From positions 1,922,001 through 1,986,000 of the forward strand of contig NZ_JAUHQA010000001.1 in assembly GCF_030418295.1 (NCBI RefSeq): a stretch of 64,000 nucleotides of DNA, in the 5' to 3' direction. The DNA comes from Demequina muriae (GTDB lineage Bacteria > Actinomycetota > Actinomycetes > Actinomycetales > Demequinaceae). Numbering within the stretch: position 1 is the first letter of the stretch; each line of letters opens with the position of its first letter. This document shows positions 16,674-25,374 of the stretch, piece by piece. The notes beneath the pieces are model-generated. The model was not told the origin of the DNA, made no database searches, and saw nothing but the letters and a program-made list of their open reading frames with translations. Both the position numbers and the translations under genes were made by a program.

Positions 16674-18032
16674 ATGACTACACGCACCAGGTACGCCCTC
16701 GTGGGCGCCGGCTCGCGCGCTCAGATGTTCCTCGATGCGATCGCCGGCCCGCACGCCGACGTCGCCGAGCTCGTCGCGTGGACCGACACCAATCCAGGTC
16801 GACTCGACTGGTCGCTCCGGCAGGAGGGCCGCGAGGCGCTCGGCGAGCCGGTACGGTTCGCGCCGGAAGGACTGGCGGCGGCGATCGTGAACGCGAACGT
16901 CGATCGGGTGATCGTCACGTCGCCCGACTTCACCCACGCGGAGATCATCGCCACCGCTCTCGAGGCAGGCGCCGACGTCGTCGTCGAGAAACCGCTCACG
17001 GTCTCGGAGGAGGGGGTGCGACGCATCGCCCAGGCGGTCGAGTCGACGGGTCGACAGGTCACCGTGACCTTCAACTATCGCTACTCGCCTCGCAACGCGG
17101 CGCTGAAGGAAGTCGTGGCCTCAGGAGCCATCGGGGATGTCACCTCGGTCCACTTCGAATGGGTCCTCGATACGGCCCATGGTGCGGACTACTTCCGGCG
17201 CTGGCACCGTGACAAGTCGAACTCGGGCGGCCTCTTGGTCCACAAGTCCTCTCATCACTTCGACCTGGTCAACTGGTGGCTGGCCGACGTGCCGGTGCGC
17301 GTGTTCGCCTCAGGAGGACTGCGCTTCTACGGAGCGGACAATGCGGCTCATCGGGGTCTGGGCCCGAGACCCGAGCGTGGCTCCGTCGACTCTGATCTGC
17401 GCGACGCGTTCAGCCTCGACCTGCGCCGCGACCGGGAACTGAAGGGGCTGTACTTCGATCAGGAGGCTCACGACGGCTACCTGCGTGATCGCGACGTCTT
17501 CGATGCTGGCATCACGATCGAGGACAACCTGTCCCTGGTGGTGGACTACGCGCGCGGCGCCTCCATGTCGTACAGCCTCAATGCCCATGCACCGTGGGAG
17601 GGCTACGCCGTCGCCGTCAACGGCACCGCCGGTCGCGCCGAGCTGACCGTGGTCGAGAGAGGTGCGGTGCTCGTCCGGGACGACGGGTCCGTCACGGTCG
17701 ACCCCAGCATGCACCCCGATGGCGTGATCTCCGAGCGCACCCGACCGATCGGCGAACGGCTCGTGGTGCAGCGGCACTTCGAGCCCGCGGAGGAGGTCCC
17801 CATCCCGGAGGGCGAAGGTGGTCACGGCGGCGGCGATGCGCAGCTGTTGCGTGACGTCTTCGTCGGCGGCGACGAGGATCCATTGGGCAGAGCCTCCACA
17901 TGGAACGACGGCGTGCGCAGCATGGCCGTCGGCCTCGCAGGGAACCGATCGCTCGAAGGAGACCGCGCGGTGCGCATCGCGGACGTCGACCTCGGCCGCG
18001 GAGCGGCATCGTTGACGGGGGACCCCTCGTGA
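16674..18032 (+). CDS. Gfo/Idh/MocA family oxidoreductase
   Basis: 452 residues. The Rossmann motif is at the N-terminus (YALVGAGSRAQMF), EKPL is present in VVVEKPLTVSE, and HKSSHHFDLVNWW holds the family's catalytic histidine region. It is longer than the usual 330-390 residues because of an insertion around residues 225-275 (RPERGSVDSDLRDAFSLDLR) and a C-terminal tail. These enzymes oxidise or reduce sugars or inositols with NAD(P). In this operon it probably oxidises or epimerises a sugar released by the glycosidases. The ATG at 16674 was chosen because it begins the Rossmann strand; the ribosome site GGGG upstream is weak. Confidence 0.9.
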   Translation: MTTRTRYALVGAGSRAQMFLDAIAGPHADVAELVAWTDTNPGRLDWSLRQEGREALGEPVRFAPEGLAAAIVNANVDRVIVTSPDFTHAEIIATALEAGADVVVEKPLTVSEEGVRRIAQAVESTGRQVTVTFNYRYSPRNAALKEVVASGAIGDVTSVHFEWVLDTAHGADYFRRWHRDKSNSGGLLVHKSSHHFDLVNWWLADVPVRVFASGGLRFYGADNAAHRGLGPRPERGSVDSDLRDAFSLDLRRDRELKGLYFDQEAHDGYLRDRDVFDAGITIEDNLSLVVDYARGASMSYSLNAHAPWEGYAVAVNGTAGRAELTVVERGAVLVRDDGSVTVDPSMHPDGVISERTRPIGERLVVQRHFEPAEEVPIPEGEGGHGGGDAQLLRDVFVGGDEDPLGRASTWNDGVRSMAVGLAGNRSLEGDRAVRIADVDLGRGAASLTGDPS

Positions 18033-18952
18033 AGGTCGTCGTGACGGGAGGGTCGGGCCGGCTCGGACGCTCGGTCGTCCGCGGGCTGGCGCACGCCGGG
18101 CACGCCGTGGTCGTGCTCGACCGCGATATCGATCCTGCGCTTCCTGCGCGCTCCGTCGCGGTTGACCTCGCCGACCGGGAGGCCACGGCATCCGCTCTCG
18201 CAGAGGCTGAGCCAGACGCGGTGATCCATCTGGCGGCGATCGCCGTCCCGTTCTCCGCCCCCGAGCATGAACTGCTCGCGATCAACACCGGCCTCGCCAT
18301 GTCGGTGCTGGACGCCGTCCTCGCGTGCGGCTGCCCGCGGCTGCTCGTCGCGTCGAGCCCCACGGTGACGGGGTATGGCGCACCATGCGGGTGGGAGCCG
18401 ACGTATCTCCCGATCGACGAGGATCACCCGGTGGCGCCATGGAACGCCTACGCGCTGTCGAAGGCGACGCTCGAGGCGATGATGGCGATGGCAGCCCGCC
18501 GCTACGGAGAGACGCTTCGCACGGGTGCGTTCCGGCCGTGCTACGTGATCTCTCCCGAGGAGTGGAGCGGCGCAGTGACTCAGCAGGGACATACCGTCAC
18601 CGAACGGCTCGATGACCCGGCGCTGTCCGCAGTCGCGCTGTTCAACTATGTCGATGCTCGCGATGCCGCCGACTTCGTCCTGGCGTGGCTGACGCATGAC
18701 GATGCTCCCAATGGTGCGACGTACATCGTGGGCGCCGTGGATTCGCTGGTGCGCGAACCGGTGGGAGAGGCGCTCGCGCGGCTCGTCCCCTCGGCCGCCG
18801 CCGCGTCGAGTGCCCTCGGCGACCGTGGGCCGGTGTTCTCGAGCGCGCGTGCGGAACGCGACCTGGGCTGGCGAGCCTCCCGCACCTGGCGGGACGAGCT
18901 CGTCGAGCCGCCCCGCGGGACCGAATCAGAACGGCAGGACTCCCATGCCTGA
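18029..18952 (+). CDS. NAD-dependent epimerase/dehydratase (SDR), possibly uronate dehydrogenase
   Basis: 307 residues. Extended SDR: NAD motif TGGSGRLGRS (residues 6-15) and the catalytic pair Tyr141 and Lys145 in YALSK. GTG start overlaps the previous stop (GTGA). Members of this shape include uronate dehydrogenase, which oxidises D-glucuronate or D-galacturonate to the aldaro-lactone. That would fit the next three genes, which process aldaric or deoxy-keto acids. The alternative is a nucleotide-sugar or sugar epimerase. The assignment to uronate dehydrogenase rests on context. Confidence 0.75.
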   Translation: MKVVVTGGSGRLGRSVVRGLAHAGHAVVVLDRDIDPALPARSVAVDLADREATASALAEAEPDAVIHLAAIAVPFSAPEHELLAINTGLAMSVLDAVLACGCPRLLVASSPTVTGYGAPCGWEPTYLPIDEDHPVAPWNAYALSKATLEAMMAMAARRYGETLRTGAFRPCYVISPEEWSGAVTQQGHTVTERLDDPALSAVALFNYVDARDAADFVLAWLTHDDAPNGATYIVGAVDSLVREPVGEALARLVPSAAAASSALGDRGPVFSSARAERDLGWRASRTWRDELVEPPRGTESERQDSHA

Positions 18953-19856
18953 CCTGACCTTTGGCGAGGGCGTCTACTTCTTCCCGGTCACCCCGTTCGA
19001 CGACTCGGGTGAGGTCGACCTGGACCTTGCGGCAACGCTCATCCATGATGGCGTCGGCCACGGCGCGGGCGCCGTGTTTCCTGCCTGCGGCACCGGCGAG
19101 TTCCATGCGCTCTCGCTCGAGGAGCACCACGGCGTGGTGGAGACAGCGGTGCGAGCCGTGGCTGGTCGCGTGCCGGTGGTGGCTGGCGCGGGCGGGCCTC
19201 TGGGCCACGCCATCGCTGTCGCGCGCGGCGCGGAGCGGGCGGGGGCGGATGCCTTGCTCATCATGCCTCCGTACCTCGTGCAGGGTCCCCAGACAGGCGT
19301 CGTCGCCTATGTCGAGGCGGTCGTGGCGGCCACGGCGCTGCCGGCGATCGTCTATCACCGGGCGAATGCCCAGCTCACGAGGGAGTCGGCCGCGCGGCTC
19401 CTCCGGCACCCGCAAGTCGTGGGGCTCAAGGATGGCGTGGGAGATGTGGCGCTCGCGCAGCAGTTCGTGCTCGAGGCGCGTGCCGCAGGTCACGGCACGC
19501 TGTTCTTCAACGGGCTCCTCACGGCCGAGGCGAGCCAGGCCGCCTACCGGGCCATCGGGGTGCCCCTGTACTCCTCGGCCGCCTTCGCGATGGCGCCTGA
19601 CGTGGCGACGGCATTTCATCATGCTCTCGAATCGGGAGATGACGAGGCACAGGCGCGACTGCTTGACGGCTTCTACACGCCACTGATCGAGCTGCGCGAC
19701 GAGACGCCTGGCTTCGCCGTGTCGCTCATCAAGGCAGGCCTTCGCCTCGCGGGTCACCGTGTCGGGTCCGTGCGGCCTCCGCTGATGGATCCCTCCCGTG
19801 ATCAGCTCGACCGGCTCCGTGCCATCCTCGAGCGCGGGAGGGATCTGGTCGCGTGA
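18945..19856 (+). CDS. kdgD: 5-dehydro-4-deoxyglucarate dehydratase-like (DHDPS family)
   Basis: 303 residues, DHDPS/NAL TIM-barrel. Schiff-base Lys162 lies in VGLKDGVGDV and the catalytic Tyr137 in AIVYHRANAQL. The N-terminus GEGVYFFPVTPFD and the segments AEASQAAYRAIG and GFAVSLIKAGLRLAGHRVG follow the pattern of 5-keto-4-deoxy-D-glucarate dehydratases, which remove water and CO2 to give 2,5-dioxopentanoate. The alternative is 2-keto-3-deoxy-arabinonate/xylonate dehydratase, a related family of the pentose route with the same product. ATG start overlaps the preceding gene by eight bases. Confidence 0.82.
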   Translation: MPDLTFGEGVYFFPVTPFDDSGEVDLDLAATLIHDGVGHGAGAVFPACGTGEFHALSLEEHHGVVETAVRAVAGRVPVVAGAGGPLGHAIAVARGAERAGADALLIMPPYLVQGPQTGVVAYVEAVVAATALPAIVYHRANAQLTRESAARLLRHPQVVGLKDGVGDVALAQQFVLEARAAGHGTLFFNGLLTAEASQAAYRAIGVPLYSSAAFAMAPDVATAFHHALESGDDEAQARLLDGFYTPLIELRDETPGFAVSLIKAGLRLAGHRVGSVRPPLMDPSRDQLDRLRAILERGRDLVA

Positions 19857-20926
19857 CAGCCCCGGTAGCCCACGCCAGCGCCCGACGCCTACGCGTGCCG
19901 CTTTCGCGGCCCTGGGGTCCCGACGTCAGCGAGGTCAGTGTGATCGTCGTCGACGTGCAGGACTCCGACGGCGCGTCCGGGCAGGGCTTCGCCTGGACTC
20001 CATCGATCGGCGCGCGTGCCGTCCTCGCGATGATCGAGGACCACGTCCTGCCCCACGCCGTCGGTCGCCCCGCGTCGCCTGACGCGTGGACCGACGGATG
20101 GGAGCACGTGCACGAGGCGGGCGGGGGCGGGGTGACCACCATCGCCCTGGCCGGGCTGGACCTCGCACTGTGGGACCTGCGATGCCGCCGCGAGTCGATG
20201 CCGCTCGCGGATGCGCTGGGCCGTCGCCATGACACTCAGCCGGCGTACGGCAGCGGCGTCAACCTTCACTACAGCCTCCATGAACTGGTGTCCCAGGCGA
20301 AAAGGTGGGTCGAGGCGGGCTTCGGTGCAGTCAAGGTCAAGGTGGGGCGACCGACGCTCGCCGAGGATCTCGAGCGCCTGCGCGCCGTGCGCGACGTCAT
20401 CGGCCCTGAGCGCTCGTTGATGGTGGACGCGAACCAGCGCTGGGATGTCGACACGGCCGCGGTCGCGGCGAATGCCATGGCGGAGGTCGGCATCGCGTGG
20501 CTCGAGGAGCCGCTGCGGGCAGACGACCTCGCGGGGCACGTCGCGCTCAAGGCCCGCACGTCGGTGCCGATCGCACTCGGCGAGAATCTGCACACCCTCC
20601 ACCGCTTCCGCGACTTCATCGCGGCTGGCGCCGTGGACGTCGTCCAGCCGAATGTGATCCGGGTGGGTGGGATCACCCCGTTCCTCGACGTCGCGGCGCT
20701 GGCTCGTGATGCAGGCGTAGCCCTCGCCCCTCACCTGCTGCCTGAGATCTCGGCCCAGCTCGCGTTCGCGCTTCCTGAGCGCACGTGGGTGGAGGACGTC
20801 GAGGGCGCGGGCTTCTGGCAGTCGGGGGCGCTCAAGGCGCCGACGGGGGTCACGATCGCGGATGGCCGCGTGTCGGGGGGCCGCAGAGCAGGACTGGGTT
20901 TCGAGTTCAAGGAGGAGATCTCATGA
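19853..20926 (+). CDS. Enolase-superfamily sugar-acid dehydratase/cycloisomerase (mandelate racemase type)
   Basis: 357 residues. Catalytic KxK motif at Lys161/Lys163 (AVKVKVG), metal ligands Asp192 (VDANQRWD), Glu218/219 (WLEEP) and Glu244 (ALGENL), and catalytic His294 (LAPHLLPEIS). All residues needed for proton abstraction and Mg binding are present. In such an operon the enzyme would dehydrate an aldarate or aldonate, or act as an aldarolactone cycloisomerase, supplying the keto-deoxy acid to the neighbouring dehydratase. GTG start overlaps the previous stop by four bases. Confidence 0.88.
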   Translation: MTAPVAHASARRLRVPLSRPWGPDVSEVSVIVVDVQDSDGASGQGFAWTPSIGARAVLAMIEDHVLPHAVGRPASPDAWTDGWEHVHEAGGGGVTTIALAGLDLALWDLRCRRESMPLADALGRRHDTQPAYGSGVNLHYSLHELVSQAKRWVEAGFGAVKVKVGRPTLAEDLERLRAVRDVIGPERSLMVDANQRWDVDTAAVAANAMAEVGIAWLEEPLRADDLAGHVALKARTSVPIALGENLHTLHRFRDFIAAGAVDVVQPNVIRVGGITPFLDVAALARDAGVALAPHLLPEISAQLAFALPERTWVEDVEGAGFWQSGALKAPTGVTIADGRVSGGRRAGLGFEFKEEIS

Positions 20927-22377
20927 TCGACACGACTGACGACCAGGTGGACCGGATCGCCCGCCGGGCGCTCGACGCGTTCCACGTCACCGCGGAGACC
21001 GACGACGTGACGCGCGCGCGTTGGCTCGCAGCAGTCGCCGACGCTCTCGACCACCACGTGGAGCAGCTCGTCGCGGTCGCCGACCGTGAGACCCACCTGG
21101 GAGAGGCGCGCCTCCGCGGGGAGGTCGCGCGCACCACCGGTCAGCTCCGTCTGTTCGCGGACGTCCTGCGCGAAGGCTCCTACCTCGAGGCGACGATCGA
21201 CCACGCGGTGGCGGACGCCACCCCACCCCGTCCCGACCTGCGGCGGCTGCTGCGGCCGCTCGGCCCCGTCGCGGTGTACTCGGCCTCGAACTTCCCCTTC
21301 GCGTTCTCCGTGGCGGGCGGCGACACTGCCTCTGCGCTCGCGGCGGGGTGTCCCGTGGTCGTCAAGGGACACTCGGGCCATCCCGAGCTCTCCGCCCTGA
21401 CGGCGTCGATCGTGGTGGAGGCGCTCACCCGCGCGGGGGCGCCCGAGGGCACCCTCACCCTGGTGACGGGCCGTCAGGCGGGTATCGCACTTGTCGAGCA
21501 TCCGGCGATCGCCGCAGCCAGCTTCACGGGCTCGCTCGGTGGCGGCAGAGCGCTGTTCGACCGTGCCGCGGCCCGACCCGTGCCGATACCGTTCTATGGC
21601 GAGCTCGCCTCGATCAACCCGGTGGTGGTGACGACGGCAGCCGACCGTGCGCGAGGGGAGGCGCTGGCCGCAGGCTTGGCAGGGTCGTTCGCGCTGGGAC
21701 AGGGCCAGTTCTGCACCAAGCCGGGACTGGTGTTCGTCCCCACGGGCTCGTCGCTCGAGCGGGCGCTTCCGGACCATGTCGCCGCGAGTGGTCAGCCGAT
21801 GCTCAACGATTCGATCCTGTCGAGCTTCGAGCACGGCATCGCCGAACTGGAGAGCATCCCCGGCGTGGAGCACGTGGCGGGCACGTCTGCGGTCGTCGAC
21901 GGGGTTCCACAGCCGCGCGTGGTGGCGGTGTCCATCGCGACGCTGGAAGAGCACGCGGAACGGCTTCTCGACGAGGTGTTCGGCCCGGTGACCGTGCTGG
22001 TGCGAAGCGATGACCAGGCGCGCGTCAGAGCGGCCCTGACCCGGCTCGATGGCGCGCTCACGGGCACCATCCATGCAGAGCCGGGCGAGGACGTGGCCCC
22101 GCTCGTCAGCGTCCTCAGCGCCCGTGTGGGACGCGTGCTGTTCGATGGCTGGCCCACTGGCGTCGCGGTCACCTGGTCTCAGCAGCACGGTGGTCCCTAT
22201 CCTGCGACGACCTCGATCCACACATCAGTCGGCGCGACCGCCGTGCGCCGGTTCCAGCGCCCCGTGGCCTATCAGGACGTGCCGTCATCGGCTCTCCCCG
22301 CGGCGCTGCGTGACGACAATCCGCTCGGCATCCCCCGCCGCGTGGACGGGGTGTTGACGCTGCCTGCGTCGCGCTGA
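20923..22377 (+). CDS. 2,5-dioxovalerate (alpha-ketoglutaric semialdehyde) dehydrogenase
   Basis: 484 residues, aldehyde dehydrogenase fold. Nucleophile Cys264 in GQGQFCTKPG, general base Glu227 in FYGELASINP, cofactor region ASNFPFAFSVAGGDTASALA, which is characteristic of the ketoglutarate-semialdehyde group. It oxidises 2,5-dioxopentanoate to 2-oxoglutarate for the TCA cycle and is the final step of the cassette. ATG start overlaps the preceding gene by four bases (ATGA). Together with the dehydratase gene at 18945 it is the strongest evidence for a non-phosphorylating oxidative sugar-acid pathway. Confidence 0.9.
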   Translation: MIDTTDDQVDRIARRALDAFHVTAETDDVTRARWLAAVADALDHHVEQLVAVADRETHLGEARLRGEVARTTGQLRLFADVLREGSYLEATIDHAVADATPPRPDLRRLLRPLGPVAVYSASNFPFAFSVAGGDTASALAAGCPVVVKGHSGHPELSALTASIVVEALTRAGAPEGTLTLVTGRQAGIALVEHPAIAAASFTGSLGGGRALFDRAAARPVPIPFYGELASINPVVVTTAADRARGEALAAGLAGSFALGQGQFCTKPGLVFVPTGSSLERALPDHVAASGQPMLNDSILSSFEHGIAELESIPGVEHVAGTSAVVDGVPQPRVVAVSIATLEEHAERLLDEVFGPVTVLVRSDDQARVRAALTRLDGALTGTIHAEPGEDVAPLVSVLSARVGRVLFDGWPTGVAVTWSQQHGGPYPATTSIHTSVGATAVRRFQRPVAYQDVPSSALPAALRDDNPLGIPRRVDGVLTLPASR

Positions 22378-22398
22378 GCGTCGCGCGCGGAGGGCACG

Positions 22399-22443
22399 GC
22401 GCACGTGCGCGATCACCGCACTGTGGCATCATCCGAGGATGAT
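22399..22443 (+). promoter_or_regulatory. Two palindromes before the second LacI gene (candidate auto-operators)
   Basis: 22399-22410 is the perfect 12-bp palindrome GCGCACGTGCGC. 22428-22443 is ATCATCC-GA-GGATGAT, 7-bp arms. Both lie in the 84-bp gap before the ATG at 22462 and neither resembles the GAAAnCGnTTTC operators of the first LacI. One or both may bind the second LacI protein. Confidence 0.4.
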
Positions 22444-22461
22444 CGCGGGCGAGGAGTGGCC

Positions 22462-23496
22462 ATGTCGGTGAGCGTGCGCGAGGTCGCCGCGCGCGCGGGC
22501 GTGTCCGTGGGCACCGTGTCGAATGTCCTCAATCGGCGCGATGCGGTGCGCCCCGCGACCGTCGAACGCGTCGAGCGTGCGATCGACGAGCTGGGGTACG
22601 TGCCCAACGACGCCGCGCGCCAGCTGCGGGCGGGGCAGTCGACGACGATCGCGCTGGTGGTGCTCGATATCGGCAACCCGTTCTTCACGGACGTGGCCAG
22701 GGGTGCGGAGGAGCGCGCCGTCGAATCCGGGTACACGCTGCTGCTCGCCAACAGCGACGATTCGGTCGAGCGCGAGTCTGCGCACCTCGACCAGTTCGAG
22801 CGCCAGCGCGTCGCCGGAGTGCTGGTGGTGCCAACCTCCTCGGCCCAGCCGCGCGTGAGCCAGTTGCGCGCCCACGGCGTCCCCGTCGTGCTCGTGGACC
22901 GTGGGACGGCCGATGCGACGCTGGCCTCGGTCGCGGTCGACGACGTCGAGGGCGGCCGGCTCGCCGCGGAGCACCTCCTGTCCCAGGGGCGGCGCCAGCT
23001 GGTCTTCGTGGGCGGGCCCGAGGATCTGCCGCAGGTCCAGGACCGATCGGCCGGCGCGCACTCCGCAGTGGGCGCCGTCGAGGGCGCGGGCATCCTCCAC
23101 GTCCCGACCGCCGCGCTCACTCTGGACGACGGCATGTCAGCCGGCGCCGAGGTGCGTGCGCTGGTGCGTGCGGGCCGGTGCGACGCCGTGCTCGCGGCCA
23201 ACGACCTGCTCGCGATCGGCGTGCAGCAGGCGTTGCTGTCGGGTCCCGACCCGGTGGGGATTCCGCGCGAGGTGGCGCTCGTGGGGTACGACGACATCAG
23301 CTTCGCGGCGGCCGCGGTGGTGCCGATCACCTCGGTGCGCCAGCCTCGCCGCGTCATGGGGGCGACGGCAGTGGACCTGCTGCTCCGCGAGGCGGGCCTC
23401 GCGCCGGCGGCCGCCCGCGAGCACGTGGTGTTCCAGCCGGAGCTCGTCGTGCGGGCCTCCAGCACCGTGCCGGCCCCGCCGGACGCCCCGGCATAG
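22462..23496 (+). CDS. LacI family transcriptional regulator (second)
   Basis: 344 residues. N-terminal helix-turn-helix and hinge (VREVAARAGVSVGTVSNVLN), then the sensor domain with [16 protein letters not shown] and the C-terminal VGYDDISFAAAAVVPITSV. ATG at 22462 with GCGAGGAG seven bases upstream. It follows the aldehyde dehydrogenase gene by 84 bases in the same direction. Its recognition helix (VGTVSN) differs from that of the first LacI (PATVSR), so it probably reads a different operator and controls other genes or itself. Confidence 0.92.
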   Translation: MSVSVREVAARAGVSVGTVSNVLNRRDAVRPATVERVERAIDELGYVPNDAARQLRAGQSTTIALVVLDIGNPFFTDVARGAEERAVESGYTLLLANSDDSVERESAHLDQFERQRVAGVLVVPTSSAQPRVSQLRAHGVPVVLVDRGTADATLASVAVDDVEGGRLAAEHLLSQGRRQLVFVGGPEDLPQVQDRSAGAHSAVGAVEGAGILHVPTAALTLDDGMSAGAEVRALVRAGRCDAVLAANDLLAIGVQQALLSGPDPVGIPREVALVGYDDISFAAAAVVPITSVRQPRRVMGATAVDLLLREAGLAPAAAREHVVFQPELVVRASSTVPAPPDAPA

Positions 23497-23505
23497 TCTG
23501 GAGTC

Positions 23506-23877
23506 ATGGCCGCACGAGACATGTCCCAGCGCTTTCCCCGTCGCGTCTACGGCGTGGGCGACGAGCCGGACCCGCGGTTCAGCCTTGCGAATGAGCGCAC
23601 CTACCTCGCATGGACGCGCACTGCGCTCGCGTTGTTCGCCGCCGGCGTCGCGCTCGAGGCGCTCGAGGTGCCCATCGACGGCGAGCTCCGTATGTGGGCT
23701 GCGGCGCTGTTCGTCGTGCTGGGCATTCTTGCGGCAGTCGAGGGGCTGCTGGGGTGGTTCCGCACGGAGAAGGCGATGCGGCTGCGCACGCCGCTGCGTG
23801 GTCCCTCGGTCGCTCCCATCCTGACCGTCGGCATGATCGTGGGGGTCGTGATGGTCGCGGTGGGGCTGCTCCGGTGA
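23506..23877 (+). CDS. DUF202/YidH family membrane protein
   Basis: 123 residues with three predicted membrane helices and the DUF202 pattern LANERTYLAWTRTALALFAAG. Function unknown for the family. ATG start lies six bases after TAGTCT (23494-23499), which itself overlaps the stop of the LacI gene, so the mRNA is probably leaderless. It overlaps the next DUF202 gene by four bases; YidH/YidG-like pairs are common. Confidence 0.88.
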   Translation: MAARDMSQRFPRRVYGVGDEPDPRFSLANERTYLAWTRTALALFAAGVALEALEVPIDGELRMWAAALFVVLGILAAVEGLLGWFRTEKAMRLRTPLRGPSVAPILTVGMIVGVVMVAVGLLR

Positions 23878-24209
23878 CCGAGCACGGCCCCTTCGACGAG
23901 GGCCTCCAGGCCGAGCGCACGCTGCTCGCATGGCGACGCACCGCGCTGTCCTTCGCCGTCGCCTCGCTCATGGGCATCAAGGTGATGGCCGATGCGGGCG
24001 TGGCGGTCGTCGTGCTCGGTCTCGCGGGCGTCGCGTTGGGCGGCGTCGCGTACGTGGTCGCCTCGGCGCGCTATCGCACCGCGCATGCGCAACTGGTGAC
24101 CTACGGCACCGCCCCGCGACCGGGCCTGGCGCTCGCGGCGATGTCGGCGAGCGTGCTGGTGCTCGGTGTCGCGTGCGCCGCCTACGTCTTCGCCGGGGCG
24201 CTGCCGTGA
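23874..24209 (+). CDS. DUF202 family membrane protein (second of a pair)
   Basis: 111 residues, three membrane helices, N-terminal LQAERTLLAWRRTALSFAVA matching the DUF202 signature. GTG start overlaps the first DUF202 gene (GTGA). The two proteins probably form a hetero-oligomer; the role is unknown. Confidence 0.85.
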   Translation: MTEHGPFDEGLQAERTLLAWRRTALSFAVASLMGIKVMADAGVAVVVLGLAGVALGGVAYVVASARYRTAHAQLVTYGTAPRPGLALAAMSASVLVLGVACAAYVFAGALP

Positions 24210-24553
24210 TGAGGCGCCGTGCCGGCCTGGTGGTCGCCGCGGTGGCGTGCGGCGGAGCGCTTTCCGCGTGCGGATCCGGCACGGCGGCGCCCGAGCGCGC
24301 GGCCGATGCGGTGGGTGCGGCAGCGTCGATCGACAGCGACGCGGGCGGCGTGCGCGTGCACTTCGCGCACGATGCCGGATACGAGTACTTCGAGGGCACG
24401 ATCTTCGTCCTCGACGACGACGTGACCGTGGTCGGGGCTGCGGCCGCGGCGAGTGACATCGCGGCCGGAGATCGCCTGCGCGTGTGGACGAGTGCGTGCG
24501 CGGAGTCCTTCCCGGTGCAATGCGAGGTCGAGGCCATCGAGGTGCTTGACTAA
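24209..24553 (+). CDS. Small lipoprotein of unknown function
   Basis: 114 residues. The N-terminus has MRRRAGLVVAAVACGG, then the lipobox LSAC, so it is predicted to be lipid-anchored outside the membrane. The mature part (about 90 residues) is beta-rich, with YEYFEGTIFVLDDDVTVVGA, and carries two further cysteines (ACAESFPVQC) that could form a disulfide. The ATG shares a base with the preceding stop (TGATG); a GTG three bases earlier is also possible. I do not recognise a family. The tight linkage suggests that it works with the DUF202 pair. Confidence 0.7.
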   Translation: MRRRAGLVVAAVACGGALSACGSGTAAPERAADAVGAAASIDSDAGGVRVHFAHDAGYEYFEGTIFVLDDDVTVVGAAAAASDIAAGDRLRVWTSACAESFPVQCEVEAIEVLD

Positions 24554-24557
24554 CGCC

Positions 24558-25337
24558 ATGACCGGCACCCCCCAGGCCACGCTCGTCGGTGGCCCCACCG
24601 TGGTCCTCGAATACGCGGGACTGACCTTCCTCACCGACCCCACCTTCGATCCGCCCGGGAAGGTGGGCAACCTCACCAAGCTCGAGGGGCCCGCGCTGTC
24701 GCACAGCGACATCGGCCACATCGATGTGGTGCTGCTGTCGCACGACGAGCACGAGGACAACCTCGACGTCTCCGGGCGCACAGTGCTTGACCTCGTGCCG
24801 CACGTGCTCACCACTCCCTCGGGTGGCACGCGCATCGGCCGCGCCCAGGGCATGCGGCGCTGGGATCAGGCGATCATCCCCGGCGGCGCGTCGCCGGTGA
24901 CCATCACCGCGGTGCCGGCCCGCCACGGTCCGAGCGTCATCAAGCACCTCACTGGTCAGGTCACCGGATTCGTGCTCGAGGCCGAGGGCTGGCCCACCAT
25001 CTACATCTCGGGCGACAACTCCTCAGTGAAGAAGGTCACGCGAGTGGCCGAGCGGTTCCCTGACGTCAGCATCGCCATCATCTTCGCCGGCGGGGCGCGG
25101 GTCGAACGACTGGGGGACATGCTGCTGACGGTCGACGCCGAGCGGGTGTCCCAGATCGCCGGGCTGTGGCCCGACGCCGCCGTGTATCCGGTGCACATCG
25201 ACGACTGGGCCCACTTCGCGCAGCCGCGAGCCGACCTCGTCGCCTGGTTCGAGGACGCGGGCCAGCTCGACACGATCACGCTCCTCGAGCGCGGCGTGCG
25301 CACGCCCCTGCCCGCGGCGGTGGCGTCGGCCTCCTGA
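24558..25337 (+). CDS. MBL-fold metal-dependent hydrolase (UlaG-like)
   Basis: 259 residues. The metallo-beta-lactamase fold starts with LEYAGLTFLTDPTFD. The metal motif reads LSHDEHEDNLD, a variant of HxHxDH, followed by PARHGP, ISGDNSS and PVHIDDWAHF as later ligands. Proteins of this type include lactonases and UlaG-like phosphodiesterases; the substrate is unknown. It follows the small lipoprotein gene by four bases. Confidence 0.82.
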   Translation: MTGTPQATLVGGPTVVLEYAGLTFLTDPTFDPPGKVGNLTKLEGPALSHSDIGHIDVVLLSHDEHEDNLDVSGRTVLDLVPHVLTTPSGGTRIGRAQGMRRWDQAIIPGGASPVTITAVPARHGPSVIKHLTGQVTGFVLEAEGWPTIYISGDNSSVKKVTRVAERFPDVSIAIIFAGGARVERLGDMLLTVDAERVSQIAGLWPDAAVYPVHIDDWAHFAQPRADLVAWFEDAGQLDTITLLERGVRTPLPAAVASAS

Positions 25338-25374
25338 CGCGCGCGTGTCGGAGGGCACGCCTAGCGTGAGTGAC

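Noticed and set aside
16990-17001. Possible fourth LacI operator inside the Gfo/Idh gene (GAGAAACCGCTCAC)
   Set aside because: Only the left half matches; it encodes the conserved EKPL motif of the enzyme, which explains the similarity.
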